Below, piece by piece: positions 25,052-34,761 of a DNA stretch of 64,000 nt. The notes beneath the pieces were generated by a model. That model ran no database searches, was not told where the DNA came from, and saw nothing but the letters and a program-made list of their open reading frames with translations. The position numbers and the translations under genes are program-made. Position 1 is the first letter of the stretch. Each line of letters starts with the position of its first letter. This DNA comes from Staphylococcus epidermidis (GTDB lineage Bacteria; Bacillota; Bacilli; Staphylococcales; Staphylococcaceae): the NCBI RefSeq assembly GCF_006742205.1, contig NZ_AP019721.1:2046001-2110000 (forward strand). The letters run 5' to 3'.

Positions 25052-25993
25052 TTATTTGAATTTTAGTGAGTTTTTGACTTCACTCACAGCTTGCGCAGAG
25101 TGTTGTAGTTGTTGATACTCATCATTATTCATATCTACCTCTATAATCTTTTCTATTCCTTGATATCCTATTATAGTAGGAACTCCGAAACAAATATCTG
25201 AACAACCGTATTCTCCCTCTAGATAAGCAATACTTGGTAATAACCGTTTCCGATCATTAAAAATTGCATCTATAGTTTCATATATAGCAGTTGCTGGTGC
25301 ATAATATGCTGAGCCTTGACCTAGTAATGCAACAATTTCTGCACCACCCTTACGTGTACGTTCAACAATTTGATCAATCTTTTCTTCAGAAATAAGATGC
25401 TTAACTGGAATCCCATTAATGTGTGTGTTATTAATCAAAGGTAACATCGTATCACCATGTCCACCTAAAACAAACCCATTTACATCTTTGACAGACACGT
25501 TAAGTTCTTGAGCAATAAAAGTTCGATATCTTGCAGCGTCTAAAATTCCAGATTGACCAATAATACGTTCTTTAGGAAAACCTGATGCTTTAAATGCAGT
25601 ATATGTCATAACATCAACCGGATTAGTCAATACAATAATTATTGAATGAGGTGCATACGTTGCAATTTGTAATGCAGTTTCTCGTACTATTTGTTCATTA
25701 GTTTGAACTAATTCTTCTCTTGTCATTCCTGATTTCCTAGGTATACCTGCAGTCATCACCACTATGTCTGAATCTTTAATATCTTCTATATTTACTGAAC
25801 CATGTACAGATGTGTCAAACCCCCAAATGGGTCCGCTTTCTAAAATATCTAACGCCTTTCCTTTAGCCATACCCTCTGATTGCTGGCGTTCAATCAACAC
25901 AATATCTCCTAATTCCTTTTGTGCAAGAATGAATGCTAGAGTCCCACCTGTATGTCCCGCGCCAATAATTGATATCTTTCTTCTATTGACCAT
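25052..25993 (-). CDS. mdh: NAD-dependent malate dehydrogenase (LDH-like type)
   Basis: Interconverts malate and oxaloacetate. The Rossmann start [17 protein letters not shown], the mobile loop [14 protein letters not shown] with the second Arg that reads the malate carboxylate, [27 protein letters not shown] and catalytic GGHGDTMLP fit malate rather than lactate dehydrogenase. ATG 25993 lies 8 bases from AAGGGGG; a TTG two codons earlier would overlap it. 313 residues. It lies just upstream of sdcS on the same strand. S. aureus relies on quinone-linked Mqo, so this enzyme is informative for species. Confidence 0.88.
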
Positions 25994-26031
25994 AAGCAAT
26001 GCCCCCTTGTTTAATTTTTTCTTTAAAAATC

Positions 26032-26083
26032 AAAAAGCTTTGCCACTTCATGTTAATTATAACATTGAAATGACAAAGCTTTT
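26032..26083 (-). terminator. Terminator of the CobW-membrane protein operon
   Basis: On the minus strand AAAAGCTTTGTCATTTCA pairs with TGAAGTGGCAAAGCTTTT, an 18-base stem with a single mismatch, followed by TGATTTTTA. It isolates the upstream pair from mdh. Confidence 0.85.
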
Positions 26084-26121
26084 GAATACTTAAGTGAAAT
26101 AAATATTTATATAATAACTGA

Positions 26122-26424
26122 CTATCCAAAAATATCGTGATTTAATCCAAAAACATAAAGTAGTACAAAAAATGCTATACCACTTAATATTGTTAGTATT
26201 AAGGTTAATATAAGTGTACGTTTAAAATGTCTTATGAAGGCTATAAAAAGCATTCCTAAATTGTAAGCAAAGAATAGACCAAATAAGACCATTGTAATTT
26301 TTACATCAGTATAAAAAATATTAAATAATAAAACAATAAAGGCAAAACCTAAATATGGAAAAGTGATTAGGTTTCTTTCAAATTTAATTTGTTTGTTACG
26401 GTTATCTTCATTCATTTTTATCAT
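26122..26424 (-). CDS. Small membrane protein downstream of the CobW GTPase
   Basis: 100 residues with three predicted helices after a charged N-terminus (MNEDNRNKQIKFERN). No family recognised. It follows the CobW-type gene by 12 bases, behind AAGGAG, and ends at the shared terminator, so the two are co-transcribed. A link to metal transport is possible from this context but not shown. Confidence 0.7.
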   Translation of the reverse strand: MIKMNEDNRNKQIKFERNLITFPYLGFAFIVLLFNIFYTDVKITMVLFGLFFAYNLGMLFIAFIRHFKRTLILTLILTILSGIAFFVLLYVFGLNHDIFG

Positions 26425-26436
26425 ACTCTCCTTGAT

Positions 26437-27363
26437 TTATGAGAATTGCAAAACATCGAGTTTATTTTTTAGTCTGTTAACATCAAGTTGTTCACCAATC
26501 AATACTATTGTTAACGGATAATCCCCATTAATAACTTCATAATCCGGCATACCAAATGAATATTGAAACTCATATGTCACATTGGGTTCATCTTTAAATT
26601 GTACATATCCCTTTAATCTTAAAACATTATCAGGCATACGCAAAATAAATTGGTAAAATAATTGTCGGTCAATAGCTGTTGTAAATGTGTATTGCATACT
26701 ATTTATACCATGGTGATGAGAATGTGTGTGTGTCATTACTAATTGATCACGAAATTGTGACAACTCCTCGATATTAACTTGTCCATAAGTAGTATATATT
26801 TTTGAACTATATTTGTTTACTTCGTTAAGTTGGTTCTTTAAAGCATCTCTGTCTTCAACAGATATTAAATCTAATTTATTAACGACGAGCACATCGCTTA
26901 CCTCGAGTTGTTCTTCCATGAGACGCTTTGTGGAGTCAGTATACTGTTGTCTTTGTAAAAAGCGAAGTGCATCAACAATACTAACAACGTGGGGACGTTC
27001 AACAAACTGAACTATGCGAGGATCTTGACACGCCATAATCAATTCAATAGGATGCGCGATACCAGTTGCTTCTATTATAATATGGTCCGTTTCATGGTTG
27101 TGACTGAGCATCTCAATTTGTTGAACTAAATCTGATTTCATATCACAACAAACACAACCGTTCAACAATGGATACACTTTGACTAATTCACTCAAATGGT
27201 TACCATCTACATCAAATGATCCAAATTCGTTCATAATTACTGTTATTTTCTCATCAATTTTTAATAATTCATTAATATAATGTGTCAGGAACGTAGTTTT
27301 ACCACTGCCTAAGAAACCGCTAACGATTGTGATTTTCAACTTTTCATTTTTATTATTTTTCAT
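26437..27363 (-). CDS. CobW/COG0523-family metallochaperone GTPase
   Basis: G3E-family P-loop GTPase of 308 residues: GFLGSGKTTFL (Walker A, about 16), MNEFGSFDVDG, the metal-binding CVCC (about 73), IIEATGIAHP (Walker B region), NKLD (about 160), a His-rich stretch THTHSHHHG (about 212) and a C-terminal CobW_C domain. Such proteins insert or deliver zinc or other metals. I see no clear Zur box upstream, so metal and control are open. First gene of a two-gene operon. Confidence 0.85.
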   Translation of the reverse strand: MKNNKNEKLKITIVSGFLGSGKTTFLTHYINELLKIDEKITVIMNEFGSFDVDGNHLSELVKVYPLLNGCVCCDMKSDLVQQIEMLSHNHETDHIIIEATGIAHPIELIMACQDPRIVQFVERPHVVSIVDALRFLQRQQYTDSTKRLMEEQLEVSDVLVVNKLDLISVEDRDALKNQLNEVNKYSSKIYTTYGQVNIEELSQFRDQLVMTHTHSHHHGINSMQYTFTTAIDRQLFYQFILRMPDNVLRLKGYVQFKDEPNVTYEFQYSFGMPDYEVINGDYPLTIVLIGEQLDVNRLKNKLDVLQFS

Positions 27364-27583
27364 TTTAATATATCCTTTACTATTACAAATATTTTAATAT
27401 ATGATAACATAAATATTTAATTATCTTTTTACTTGATTTAATGTAAGATATCTTCTAAACTTTAAACATACTTTAATTTTAGCATGACATTGAATCATAG
27501 TGTTGTATATAAAACAAGCAACATAGATGGATTCCAATCCGAAAAAAAGAGAATACGGATAGAATGTCTGGAGGAGAACTTTA

Positions 27584-28027
27584 ATGTCTGAACAACATAA
27601 TTTAAAAGAGCAGCTATGCTTTAGTTTGTACAATGCTCAAAGACAAGTTAATCGCTACTATTCTAACAAAGTCTTTAAAAAGTACAATCTAACATACCCA
27701 CAATTTCTTGTTTTAACAATATTATGGGATGAATCACCTGTTAACGTCAAAAAGGTCGTTACAGAATTAGCACTTGATACTGGAACTGTATCGCCATTAC
27801 TCAAGAGAATGGAACAAGTTGATTTAATCAAACGTGAACGTTCTGAAGTAGATCAACGTGAAGTATTTATTCACTTAACAGACAAAAGTGAAATGATTAG
27901 GCCCGAATTAAGCAACGCATCTGAGAAAGTTGCAACCGCTTCTTCTTTATCTAAAGAAGAGGTCAAAGAACTTAATCGCTTATTAGGTAAAGTCATCGAT
28001 GCATTTATCGAAACAAAAGAAAAGTAA
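27584..28027 (+). CDS. mgrA: MgrA global regulator (MarR family)
   Basis: A 147-residue MarR-type regulator, matching S. aureus MgrA in length and nearly all residues by eye. It contains [16 protein letters not shown] with the redox-sensing Cys12, and the winged helix [38 protein letters not shown]. It controls autolysis, capsule, surface proteins and efflux pumps including NorA, whose gene is in this window. GGAGGAG lies 8 bases before the ATG. The 220-base upstream region holds its promoters. Confidence 0.96.
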   Translation: MSEQHNLKEQLCFSLYNAQRQVNRYYSNKVFKKYNLTYPQFLVLTILWDESPVNVKKVVTELALDTGTVSPLLKRMEQVDLIKRERSEVDQREVFIHLTDKSEMIRPELSNASEKVATASSLSKEEVKELNRLLGKVIDAFIETKEK

Positions 28028-28105
28028 TGTGTTGCTGTCATGAAACTAAAGTTAAAGGTTAAGTTTTAAATACACTGTACACTCAAACATATTATATAAT
28101 AAAGG

Positions 28106-28138
28106 TGGGGACAGAATTTGAATTAAATTCATGTCCTT
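28106..28138. repeat. GGGGACA-type intergenic hairpin repeat
   Basis: GGTGGGGACAGAATTT starts a unit in which GGACA-GAATTT pairs with AAATTC-ATGTCC. It is a member of the GTGGGACA hairpin family also found at 10850, 19183 and 60684. It lies between mgrA and the CydC gene. Confidence 0.65.
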
Positions 28139-28213
28139 CCTTGTGGTAACGAGAACTATGACTGAGAAGACTGAATACAAGTTCTTTTTCATCTTAGTCA
28201 TCGACTACCAATA

Positions 28214-28260
28214 TATAACAAAATCCTGAGACAAAATTTAGTGTCTCAGGATTTTGTTAT
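28214..28260. terminator. Terminator of the CydDC-type operon
   Basis: ATAACAAAATCCTGAGACA (28214-28232) is perfectly complementary to TGTCTCAGGATTTTGTTAT (28242-28260), a 19-base stem. Four bases later the cydC stop follows. The flanking sequence ATCGACTACCAATATAT resembles that before the similar hairpin at 44309. Confidence 0.88.
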
Positions 28261-28263
28261 ATA

Positions 28264-29961
28264 TTATTTAATTAAAAATTTCATTTCGTTTCCATTCATT
28301 TCTATTACTTTTTTTAAATAACCGTCATGCTGCATTAATTCTTGATATGAACCATTTTCTATTATTTCTCCGTCATTCATGACTATAATTTTATTAAATC
28401 TTGGAAGTATTTCTAAATCATGTGTAGCTATGATGAGTGTTTGGGATAAGGATTCAATCAAATTTATAATTTTTTCGGTATTATTAATATCTAGTGCTGT
28501 AGTAGGTTCATCTAATATCCAAAAACCGGCCGAAGGTCTTAATAGCAATCTCGCTAAACTTAGACGTTGAGCTTCCCCACCTGATAAATTGTGACCGTCT
28601 AACGTAACTATACTATCTAAATTTAAATATTCTAATCCAACATCTTCGAGAACCTTTTTGAGGTTATCATCTGATTGCTCAGAAAATAAATTATCACGAA
28701 TTGAACCATCAAAAATATATTGAGATTGAAGCATTGCATTAAATGTTTGATATTTATCATTGTCATTGATACTGTTCATATCCTTACCATTTAATCTCAC
28801 TTCTCCTTCTTCTATTTGATATAGCCCAAGTAATACATGAAGTAAAGTACTTTTACCTGATCCTGAAGGACCAATGATTGCCACCTTATCACCATATTCA
28901 ATGGTTAGATTAATCTGTTTTAAAGTAGAATGATGTTGATGTTCATATTTAAATGTGACATTTTTAATTTCTAATAAAAGATTTTGCGAACGCTTTAAGT
29001 TTGTATGTTCTGAAGGAATTTTATACTTAGGTACAATAACCTCGTGTATCTCTTCAAGTGCCAGGTCTGTATCTGCTTTATAATATGCCACATTGCTCAT
29101 AGGTACTGCTTGTTCAAATAAAGTTAATATCATCAATATAATACTTGTAATATAAATAGCATTGAGCTGACCATCATGAATCTGTTGCGCACCTAACATT
29201 AAACACATAAATATTGAGAACATCGCAATTAAGTTTAACAAGTAGTCATAAATAGAAAGAAATCGGCGTTCCTTAAGTTGCATATCATCAAATTGTCGTA
29301 AAGACTGGGAAACTGTATTTTTGAAGTCATCGCTGCGATTGAAACGTTTTAATTCTTCATGACCTTCTTTATAATCATAATATCTTTTAAGAAATGTTTT
29401 TTGCGTTTGGGTCACTTGTTGCTTTAATTTACGTGCTTTCATAGCACTTAACCAAGGAACAATCCATAAAGTTAATAACATACTTAAAGTAATCACTAAT
29501 GCATGTAGTGGAGATAAAAACAACATAGTTATTACTGAAACAATTGCAGTTAATCCGATTACAATCGGTGGGTAATATACTCTCAGATATATGTTTTGTA
29601 AAGCTTCTACACGGCTTATCATTTTTGTAATAAGATCACTTGAATTAAATCTTCTATAGATATCTGGAACGACTGGATATAGCATTTTTAAAAATTGAAC
29701 TCGTACATTACGTAACATTGTAAATGTCGTCTTGTGTGAAAGTAATCTTTCTATATAGCGTGTAATTGCTCTTAAAAAACCAAACAATTTAACAGATACA
29801 ACTAAAATCATTAATGCATAAAGTGGCGCACCTAGCGCACTTTGAGTAATCATATAACCACTTAAAAAGAACATTGCTAATGTTACAATTCCGCTTAAAA
29901 CACCTACCATGATAGCGCATATTAAATCTCTATCTATACTAAAATGAATATGTGATTTCAT
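28264..29961 (-). CDS. cydC: ABC exporter permease-ATPase, CydC type
   Basis: Half of a heterodimeric exporter that in CydDC moves glutathione/cysteine-type thiols or heme-related compounds outward and supports cytochrome assembly. The 565-residue protein has six N-terminal helices (1-310) and an ABC domain with GPSGSGKSTLLHVL (about 355), Q-loop, signature LSGGEAQRLSLARLL and WILDEPTTALD. Its ATG overlaps the preceding gene by 4 bases. cydAB is not in the window, so the CydC name is by family resemblance; substrate is not shown. Confidence 0.78.
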   Translation of the reverse strand: MKSHIHFSIDRDLICAIMVGVLSGIVTLAMFFLSGYMITQSALGAPLYALMILVVSVKLFGFLRAITRYIERLLSHKTTFTMLRNVRVQFLKMLYPVVPDIYRRFNSSDLITKMISRVEALQNIYLRVYYPPIVIGLTAIVSVITMLFLSPLHALVITLSMLLTLWIVPWLSAMKARKLKQQVTQTQKTFLKRYYDYKEGHEELKRFNRSDDFKNTVSQSLRQFDDMQLKERRFLSIYDYLLNLIAMFSIFMCLMLGAQQIHDGQLNAIYITSIILMILTLFEQAVPMSNVAYYKADTDLALEEIHEVIVPKYKIPSEHTNLKRSQNLLLEIKNVTFKYEHQHHSTLKQINLTIEYGDKVAIIGPSGSGKSTLLHVLLGLYQIEEGEVRLNGKDMNSINDNDKYQTFNAMLQSQYIFDGSIRDNLFSEQSDDNLKKVLEDVGLEYLNLDSIVTLDGHNLSGGEAQRLSLARLLLRPSAGFWILDEPTTALDINNTEKIINLIESLSQTLIIATHDLEILPRFNKIIVMNDGEIIENGSYQELMQHDGYLKKVIEMNGNEMKFLIK

Positions 29962-31592
29962 TGATCTATCTTCACCTCACTACGCGTAACAGAAATTATC
30001 GAATCATCTTTTATAAGATGACCACTTTCGATATATATACGCCGTGCTGAACTTCGAATGGTTGAATCACGGTGTGCAATAATAAACACTGTCGTTGTAG
30101 AAAAATGATGCTCTAATACTTGTTGTATGACCTTTTCAGTTTCAATATCTAATCCTATCGCTGGTTCATCAAAAATTACAATATCTGGTTTCAATAATAA
30201 TAAACGACTTAACTCAATACGTCTCATTTGTCCACCTGATAACATTTCCCCACCTTCACCAATAGAAGTATAGATACCATATTTTAATGAAAGTACTTTC
30301 TCTTTTAACCCCACTTCATCAAGCACTTGAATCACTTGCTCATCACATATCTCATCATCATACATTGCAATATTATTTTTGATAGAATCTGCAAATATAT
30401 GTGGGCGCTGACTTAGAAATCCGATATTTAATGATGCTTGGTTAAATGAAAGTGTTCCATGTGTGGGTGTTACTGATTGACTAAGCAACTTAGCTAAAGT
30501 GGATTTCCCTGCACCACTCGGTCCCACAATAGCGACCTTTTCTCCTTTATTTACCGAAAAAGAAATGTTTTTCAAAGCCATATGATTACTATTAGCGTAT
30601 TGAAAATCAACATGCTTAATTAAAACTTGTTCAAACTGTTGCTCATCCACTTTTAATGTAGGAGAATCAGCTTTATCTTCAGATTCTAAAAATGAAAACA
30701 CCACATCGCTAGCACCTTCACTTTGCTTACCTGTATGAAATGCTTGACCTAAATCTTTAATCGCATTATAAAATTCAGGAGCTAAAATAATCGCTATCGC
30801 TGCAGTCACAAAGTTGATATGGTTAAATACAACTAAGCTTAAAGCCGCTTCCAATGCGACCAATCCAATCCCTAACATACTTATGAACTCAAGCATAAGT
30901 CCTGATAAAAAGGCACTTTTCAAAATACGCATTGTTAAATCTCTAAAACGTGTACTGTCTTTATAAAGTTGTTGCTCAGATTGTTTCGTTTGATTTAAAA
31001 GTTTAAATGTAATAAGACCTTTAGCTGTATTTAAAAAACGTTGACTAAACTGGTTTAAATATGTCATTTGATCCTTTGACTCATCTCTTGTTTTAAGTCC
31101 AAAAATAACATAAAACAATGGAATAAAAGGTGCGGTAACTATCATAATAATAGCAGTAGGTAAATGAACAAAACACATGGTAATAATAATAACGATGGGA
31201 ATCAACATTGATTTAAAGACTTGAGGTAAATAACTCTGAAAGAACGGACCGATACCATCAATACTTTCAGTTAAAATATTTATTTCTTCACCAATTGAAC
31301 GGACACTTTTTTTCAAAATCACTTGTTCTCTAAGCATATGTTTTACTTTAAATGCCAAATGATCTCCTAAAAATTGAATCAGCATATTAAATGTTGCTCT
31401 TAAAATAAGAGAGATAAAAATAACTGATAACAATAATAATAAAGATTGTTGTTGATAATACAGTAAGTGATTTAAAAAGTGTGAAATTGAAATGTTTTGC
31501 GCAACGACCGTAAAAGATAAAAAAACGCTCATGATTAACATGAGTGTGGGGTATAATTTATAACTTAAAACCATTTTTGTTAGTTTTTTCAC
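29958..31592 (-). CDS. cydD: ABC exporter permease-ATPase, CydD type
   Basis: Partner of the CydC-type protein. Six helices (1-300) then an ABC domain with GPSGAGKSTLAKLL, LSGGQMRRIELSRLLLL and IVIFDEPAIGLD. I place the start at GTG 31592, 7 bases after AGGTGA; a TATAAT at 31612-31617 on the minus strand sits just upstream, so a longer frame starting at 31652 would include the promoter. 544 residues. The pair shares one operon ending at 28214. A TGTAAACA occurs beside the promoter and again at 31714, possibly regulatory. Confidence 0.78.
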   Translation of the reverse strand: MKKLTKMVLSYKLYPTLMLIMSVFLSFTVVAQNISISHFLNHLLYYQQQSLLLLLSVIFISLILRATFNMLIQFLGDHLAFKVKHMLREQVILKKSVRSIGEEINILTESIDGIGPFFQSYLPQVFKSMLIPIVIIITMCFVHLPTAIIMIVTAPFIPLFYVIFGLKTRDESKDQMTYLNQFSQRFLNTAKGLITFKLLNQTKQSEQQLYKDSTRFRDLTMRILKSAFLSGLMLEFISMLGIGLVALEAALSLVVFNHINFVTAAIAIILAPEFYNAIKDLGQAFHTGKQSEGASDVVFSFLESEDKADSPTLKVDEQQFEQVLIKHVDFQYANSNHMALKNISFSVNKGEKVAIVGPSGAGKSTLAKLLSQSVTPTHGTLSFNQASLNIGFLSQRPHIFADSIKNNIAMYDDEICDEQVIQVLDEVGLKEKVLSLKYGIYTSIGEGGEMLSGGQMRRIELSRLLLLKPDIVIFDEPAIGLDIETEKVIQQVLEHHFSTTTVFIIAHRDSTIRSSARRIYIESGHLIKDDSIISVTRSEVKIDQ

Positions 31593-31802
31593 AATAATAT
31601 CACCTACATATATTATAGAGTGTTTACAAAAAATTAAAATCAATTCGCTCACAGAATAATTCTAGTCACAACTTAATACATTTATAAGACTTTGGTCTAG
31701 TATTTAGATTGTAAACACCATCAATATGATTTTCTATGCTATGATAATATGGTATTTTGAGTACTAGTAATAAATTAATAGAGATAAGAAAGTGGGTAAA
31801 GT

Positions 31803-32675
31803 ATGTTTTTACTTGAATTAATAAAAGGCATCATCTTAGGTATCGTAGAAGGACTTACCGAATTCGCCCCTGTTTCATCTACTGGGCACATGATACTTGT
31901 CGATGATATGTGGTTAAAGTCAACTAATTTTCTCGGTTCTCAATCAGCATTCACATTTAAAGTTGTTATACAGTTAGGTTCAGTATTTGCGGCCGCCTGG
32001 GTATTTAGAGAACGCTTCTTAGAAATTTTACATATTGGCCAACATAAACCTGAACCTTCCACTTCGGGAGACAGACGTTCAAAACCACGACGTCTGAATT
32101 TAATACATGTATTAGTAGGTATGGTCCCAGCAGGGATTTTAGGATTTTTATTTGATGATTTAATTGAAAAATACTTATTTAGTGTACCAACAGTCTTAAT
32201 TGGTTTATTTATAGGTGCCATTTATATGATTATAGCTGATAAGTATTCTAAAACTGTTCAGCATCCTCAAACAGTAGATCAAATTAATTATTTCCAAGCA
32301 TTTGTCATTGGTATCTCTCAAGCAATAGCTATGTGGCCTGGATTTAGTAGATCCGGTTCAACGATTTCAACAGGTGTTCTTATGAAATTGAATCATAAAG
32401 CTGCATCTGATTTCACTTTTATTATGTCGGTACCAATTATGTTAGCTGCAAGTGGATTATCTTTACTAAAACATTATGAGTATATTCATTTAGCACACAT
32501 ACCATTCTACATTTTAGGATTTTTAGCGGCATTTATTGTTGGATTAATTGCAATTAAAACATTCTTACACTTAATTAATAAAGTTAAGTTAGTACCTTTT
32601 GCTATTTATAGAATTGTCTTAGTTATTTTTATAGCAATCCTATACTTCGGATTCGGTATTGGCAAAGGAATTTAA
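31803..32675 (+). CDS. uppP: Undecaprenyl-diphosphatase UppP (BacA)
   Basis: Recycles undecaprenyl diphosphate to the phosphate form needed for peptidoglycan and teichoic acid synthesis; extra copies give bacitracin tolerance. The 290-residue protein has about eight helices and both conserved motifs: EGLTEFAPVSSTGHM (about 17-31) and PGFSRSGSTISTG (about 178). AAAGTGGG upstream is a modest ribosome site. Transcribed alone, divergent from cydDC. Confidence 0.95.
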   Translation: MFLLELIKGIILGIVEGLTEFAPVSSTGHMILVDDMWLKSTNFLGSQSAFTFKVVIQLGSVFAAAWVFRERFLEILHIGQHKPEPSTSGDRRSKPRRLNLIHVLVGMVPAGILGFLFDDLIEKYLFSVPTVLIGLFIGAIYMIIADKYSKTVQHPQTVDQINYFQAFVIGISQAIAMWPGFSRSGSTISTGVLMKLNHKAASDFTFIMSVPIMLAASGLSLLKHYEYIHLAHIPFYILGFLAAFIVGLIAIKTFLHLINKVKLVPFAIYRIVLVIFIAILYFGFGIGKGI

Positions 32676-32830
32676 TAAAACGCACGTATGAAATACGTTA
32701 GTCTATTTCAATATTATAGAAATGATTGTATATCAACTTATCTTCAGTTTGTTTATCATCATTACGTATAAAATTGAAATATTGTAAGATGTTCCAGATT
32801 TTACTAGGTAATGAAAGTTACCAATCATTA

Positions 32831-32860
32831 AACTCTCGCCAGACAGGTGGGAGTTTTTTT
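32831..32860 (+). terminator. Intrinsic terminator after uppP
   Basis: AACTCTCGCC and GGTGGGAGTT (32831-32840, 32846-32855) form a 10-base stem with one wobble pair and a 5-base loop, followed by seven T. It is 155 bases after the uppP stop, so either a long 3' end or a short RNA is made here. Confidence 0.8.
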
Positions 32861-32957
32861 ATTAAACTTATATTTTCTTTATTATAAATAAAATGTGTTT
32901 TGTTGCTATAAAGGTTTTTAGTATGAATACTAAAATTATCGAAATTGTCTATGTTTT

Positions 32958-33422
32958 TTAATTTACTTCATAGATAGGCACTAACATTTCACACACTTTA
33001 TCTGTTCCCTCTTCTTCAATGTATCTCTCTATAATTGGTTCATTTCTCATACGCAAATGACTTTCATTTAAAATATTTTCTAAATTGCTAAAGAACTTCT
33101 CTATATTTATTTTTGTATGACTAACTTTAAACACAGCATATATGCCACCTGTAAAATCTCTTTTAGATATTGTCTGATCATTTACTGTTTCATCTATTCT
33201 CAAAACAACGTCATATCTACATTGATTACTTTGAACGTGGAGAGGATTATCTAATGCTATACCTAACACACCGTATTTCTCAACATATTTCCAATAATGA
33301 TTAGTCTGAATCCAATGCTTAAAAGTCTTCATCATTTCAAAGTTTTTATCACTTTGATAAGTACCTATCATTCTCATATAAACGACGCTACTGTCATCCA
33401 ATTTTTCAATCTTATATTTCAT
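32958..33422 (-). CDS. GyrI-like small-molecule-binding protein
   Basis: 154 residues with the pattern of the GyrI/AraC effector-binding fold: YKIEKLDDSSVVYMRMIGTY at the start, LGIALDNPLHV, YDVVLRID, and the FTGGIYAVFKVSHT strand, ending in EMLVPI. No DNA-binding domain is attached, so it is a stand-alone ligand-binding or hydrolase-like member. Ligand unknown. Divergent from the coiled-coil operon at 33619. Confidence 0.75.
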   Translation of the reverse strand: MKYKIEKLDDSSVVYMRMIGTYQSDKNFEMMKTFKHWIQTNHYWKYVEKYGVLGIALDNPLHVQSNQCRYDVVLRIDETVNDQTISKRDFTGGIYAVFKVSHTKINIEKFFSNLENILNESHLRMRNEPIIERYIEEEGTDKVCEMLVPIYEVN

Positions 33423-33618
33423 ATTATCGCCTCCACTGAGAAAGTAACCCGAGTTAAAATTTTTTTCAACATAAATTTTAAAATTTTGTTATACAATAAA
33501 GCGCTTTATGATGTTAATATGAAAATTTTATTTTCAACCATTCAACTAGTATCAATCGTTTATTTTCATGTATCATAGGGTATGAAAAAGAATAGTAAAA
33601 GTTATGGAGGCAACGTGT

Positions 33619-34299
33619 ATGGACAAAAAGAAACTCATTAAAACACTTATCAATGTATTACCAATCGTTATCGTACCATTAGTAACTGAACGTAAGCGTA
33701 TTAAAGAACATCCAGATGTACAGAAAGTAACTAATGCTACATCTAAAGCTACTTCAAAAACAACTTCTGCAATTTCAAATAAAGCTTCAGATGTCAAAGA
33801 GTACGTAGGAGATAAAAAGCAAGAATTTGATAATAAGCGTGAATTGAAGAAAATTGCGAAGGAAAATGATCCAGCCTACATTGAGAAAAAAGGCGAAAAA
33901 TTAGCTAAACAAAATCGTAAAGAAGCAGACAAAATGGACAAAAAGCTTCAAAAGAATATTGAGAAACGTCATAAAGAAGAACAAAAACAACGTGAAGCTA
34001 ATCAGAAACAACGTATTAAAGACATGAAAAAAACTCAAAAATACGAAGAGCAAGTTGGCTTAACTCCTGGTAAAATAGATCACGAAATTGAGAAAAAAGG
34101 CGAAAAACTAGAAAAAGATAATCGTAAAGATATTAAAAAATTAGATAAAAAGCTTCAAAAGAATATTGAAAAACGTCATAAAGAAGAACAAAAACAGCGT
34201 GAAGAAGCAGAGAAAGCTAGAAAAAAAGAATTTAAAAAATATGAAAATTACGTGGCTGACAGTGTCGTAAAACAACATAAGGAATCAAATCATTCTTAA
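33619..34299 (+). CDS. Highly charged coiled-coil protein with a 69-residue internal repeat
   Basis: 226 residues: a short N-terminal hydrophobic stretch (TLINVLPIVIVPLV), a Ser/Thr/Lys linker (TSKATSKTTSAISNKASD), then Lys/Glu-rich helix. Two near-identical blocks, IEKKGEKL..NRK to KLQKNIEKRHKEEQKQRE, are spaced 69 residues apart. ATG 33619 lies 8 bases after GGAGG; an upstream in-frame ATG at 33604 overlaps that site. Two bases before the next gene, so an operon with DUF188 and LOG proteins. No known function; membrane-attached rod is a guess. Confidence 0.75.
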   Translation: MDKKKLIKTLINVLPIVIVPLVTERKRIKEHPDVQKVTNATSKATSKTTSAISNKASDVKEYVGDKKQEFDNKRELKKIAKENDPAYIEKKGEKLAKQNRKEADKMDKKLQKNIEKRHKEEQKQREANQKQRIKDMKKTQKYEEQVGLTPGKIDHEIEKKGEKLEKDNRKDIKKLDKKLQKNIEKRHKEEQKQREEAEKARKKEFKKYENYVADSVVKQHKESNHS

Positions 34300-34301
34300 C
34301 C

Positions 34302-34751
34302 ATGAAGACTAACGTAATTATAGATGGAGATGCTTGTCCTGTTGTTAATTCTGTCATTGAATTGACGAAAGGGACAGGCATTTTTGTTACAATTTTAAGA
34401 AGTTTTAGCCATTTTTCACAACAAATACAACCCGAACATGTAAAAATTGTATACGTTGATGACGGTCCCGATGCGGTAGACTATAAAATAGTCGAACTTG
34501 CTAGCAATAATGATATCGTCATCACACAAGATTATGGACTTGCTAGTCTACTGATAGACAAAGTACATACTGTCATGCATCATAAAGGAAATATTTATCA
34601 CTCAAACAACATCCAAAGCTTATTAGATCAAAGATATCTAAATGCTCAAATAAGAAGACGAGGTGGTCGTCACAAAGGCCCTCCTCCCTTCACAACAGAG
34701 GATAGACTTAAATTCGAGCATGCTTTTAGAAAAATCATTAATCAAATATAG
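34302..34751 (+). CDS. YaiI/YqxD family DUF188 protein
   Basis: 149-residue protein of the PIN-like DUF188 family, with IIDGDACPVVNSVIEL at the start, YVDDGPDAVDYKIVELA and DIVITQDYGLASLL, and the C-terminal RRRGGRHKGPPPF. The acidic residues suggest a metal-dependent nuclease fold, but no activity is established. It starts 2 bases after the coiled-coil gene and its stop is 10 bases before the LOG gene. Confidence 0.9.
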   Translation: MKTNVIIDGDACPVVNSVIELTKGTGIFVTILRSFSHFSQQIQPEHVKIVYVDDGPDAVDYKIVELASNNDIVITQDYGLASLLIDKVHTVMHHKGNIYHSNNIQSLLDQRYLNAQIRRRGGRHKGPPPFTTEDRLKFEHAFRKIINQI

Positions 34752-34761
34752 GAGGCATATT

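Noticed and set aside
27421..27633. Minus-strand frame over the mgrA promoter and start
   Set aside because: Lies over the mgrA leader and gene start, Cys/Phe/Tyr-rich without family pattern; likely chance.
31600..31730. TGTAAACA repeats near cydD and uppP as a Rex or Fnr site
   Set aside because: They do not form the TTGTGAA-N4-TTCACAA or TTGAT-N4-ATCAA dyads; only short single motifs.
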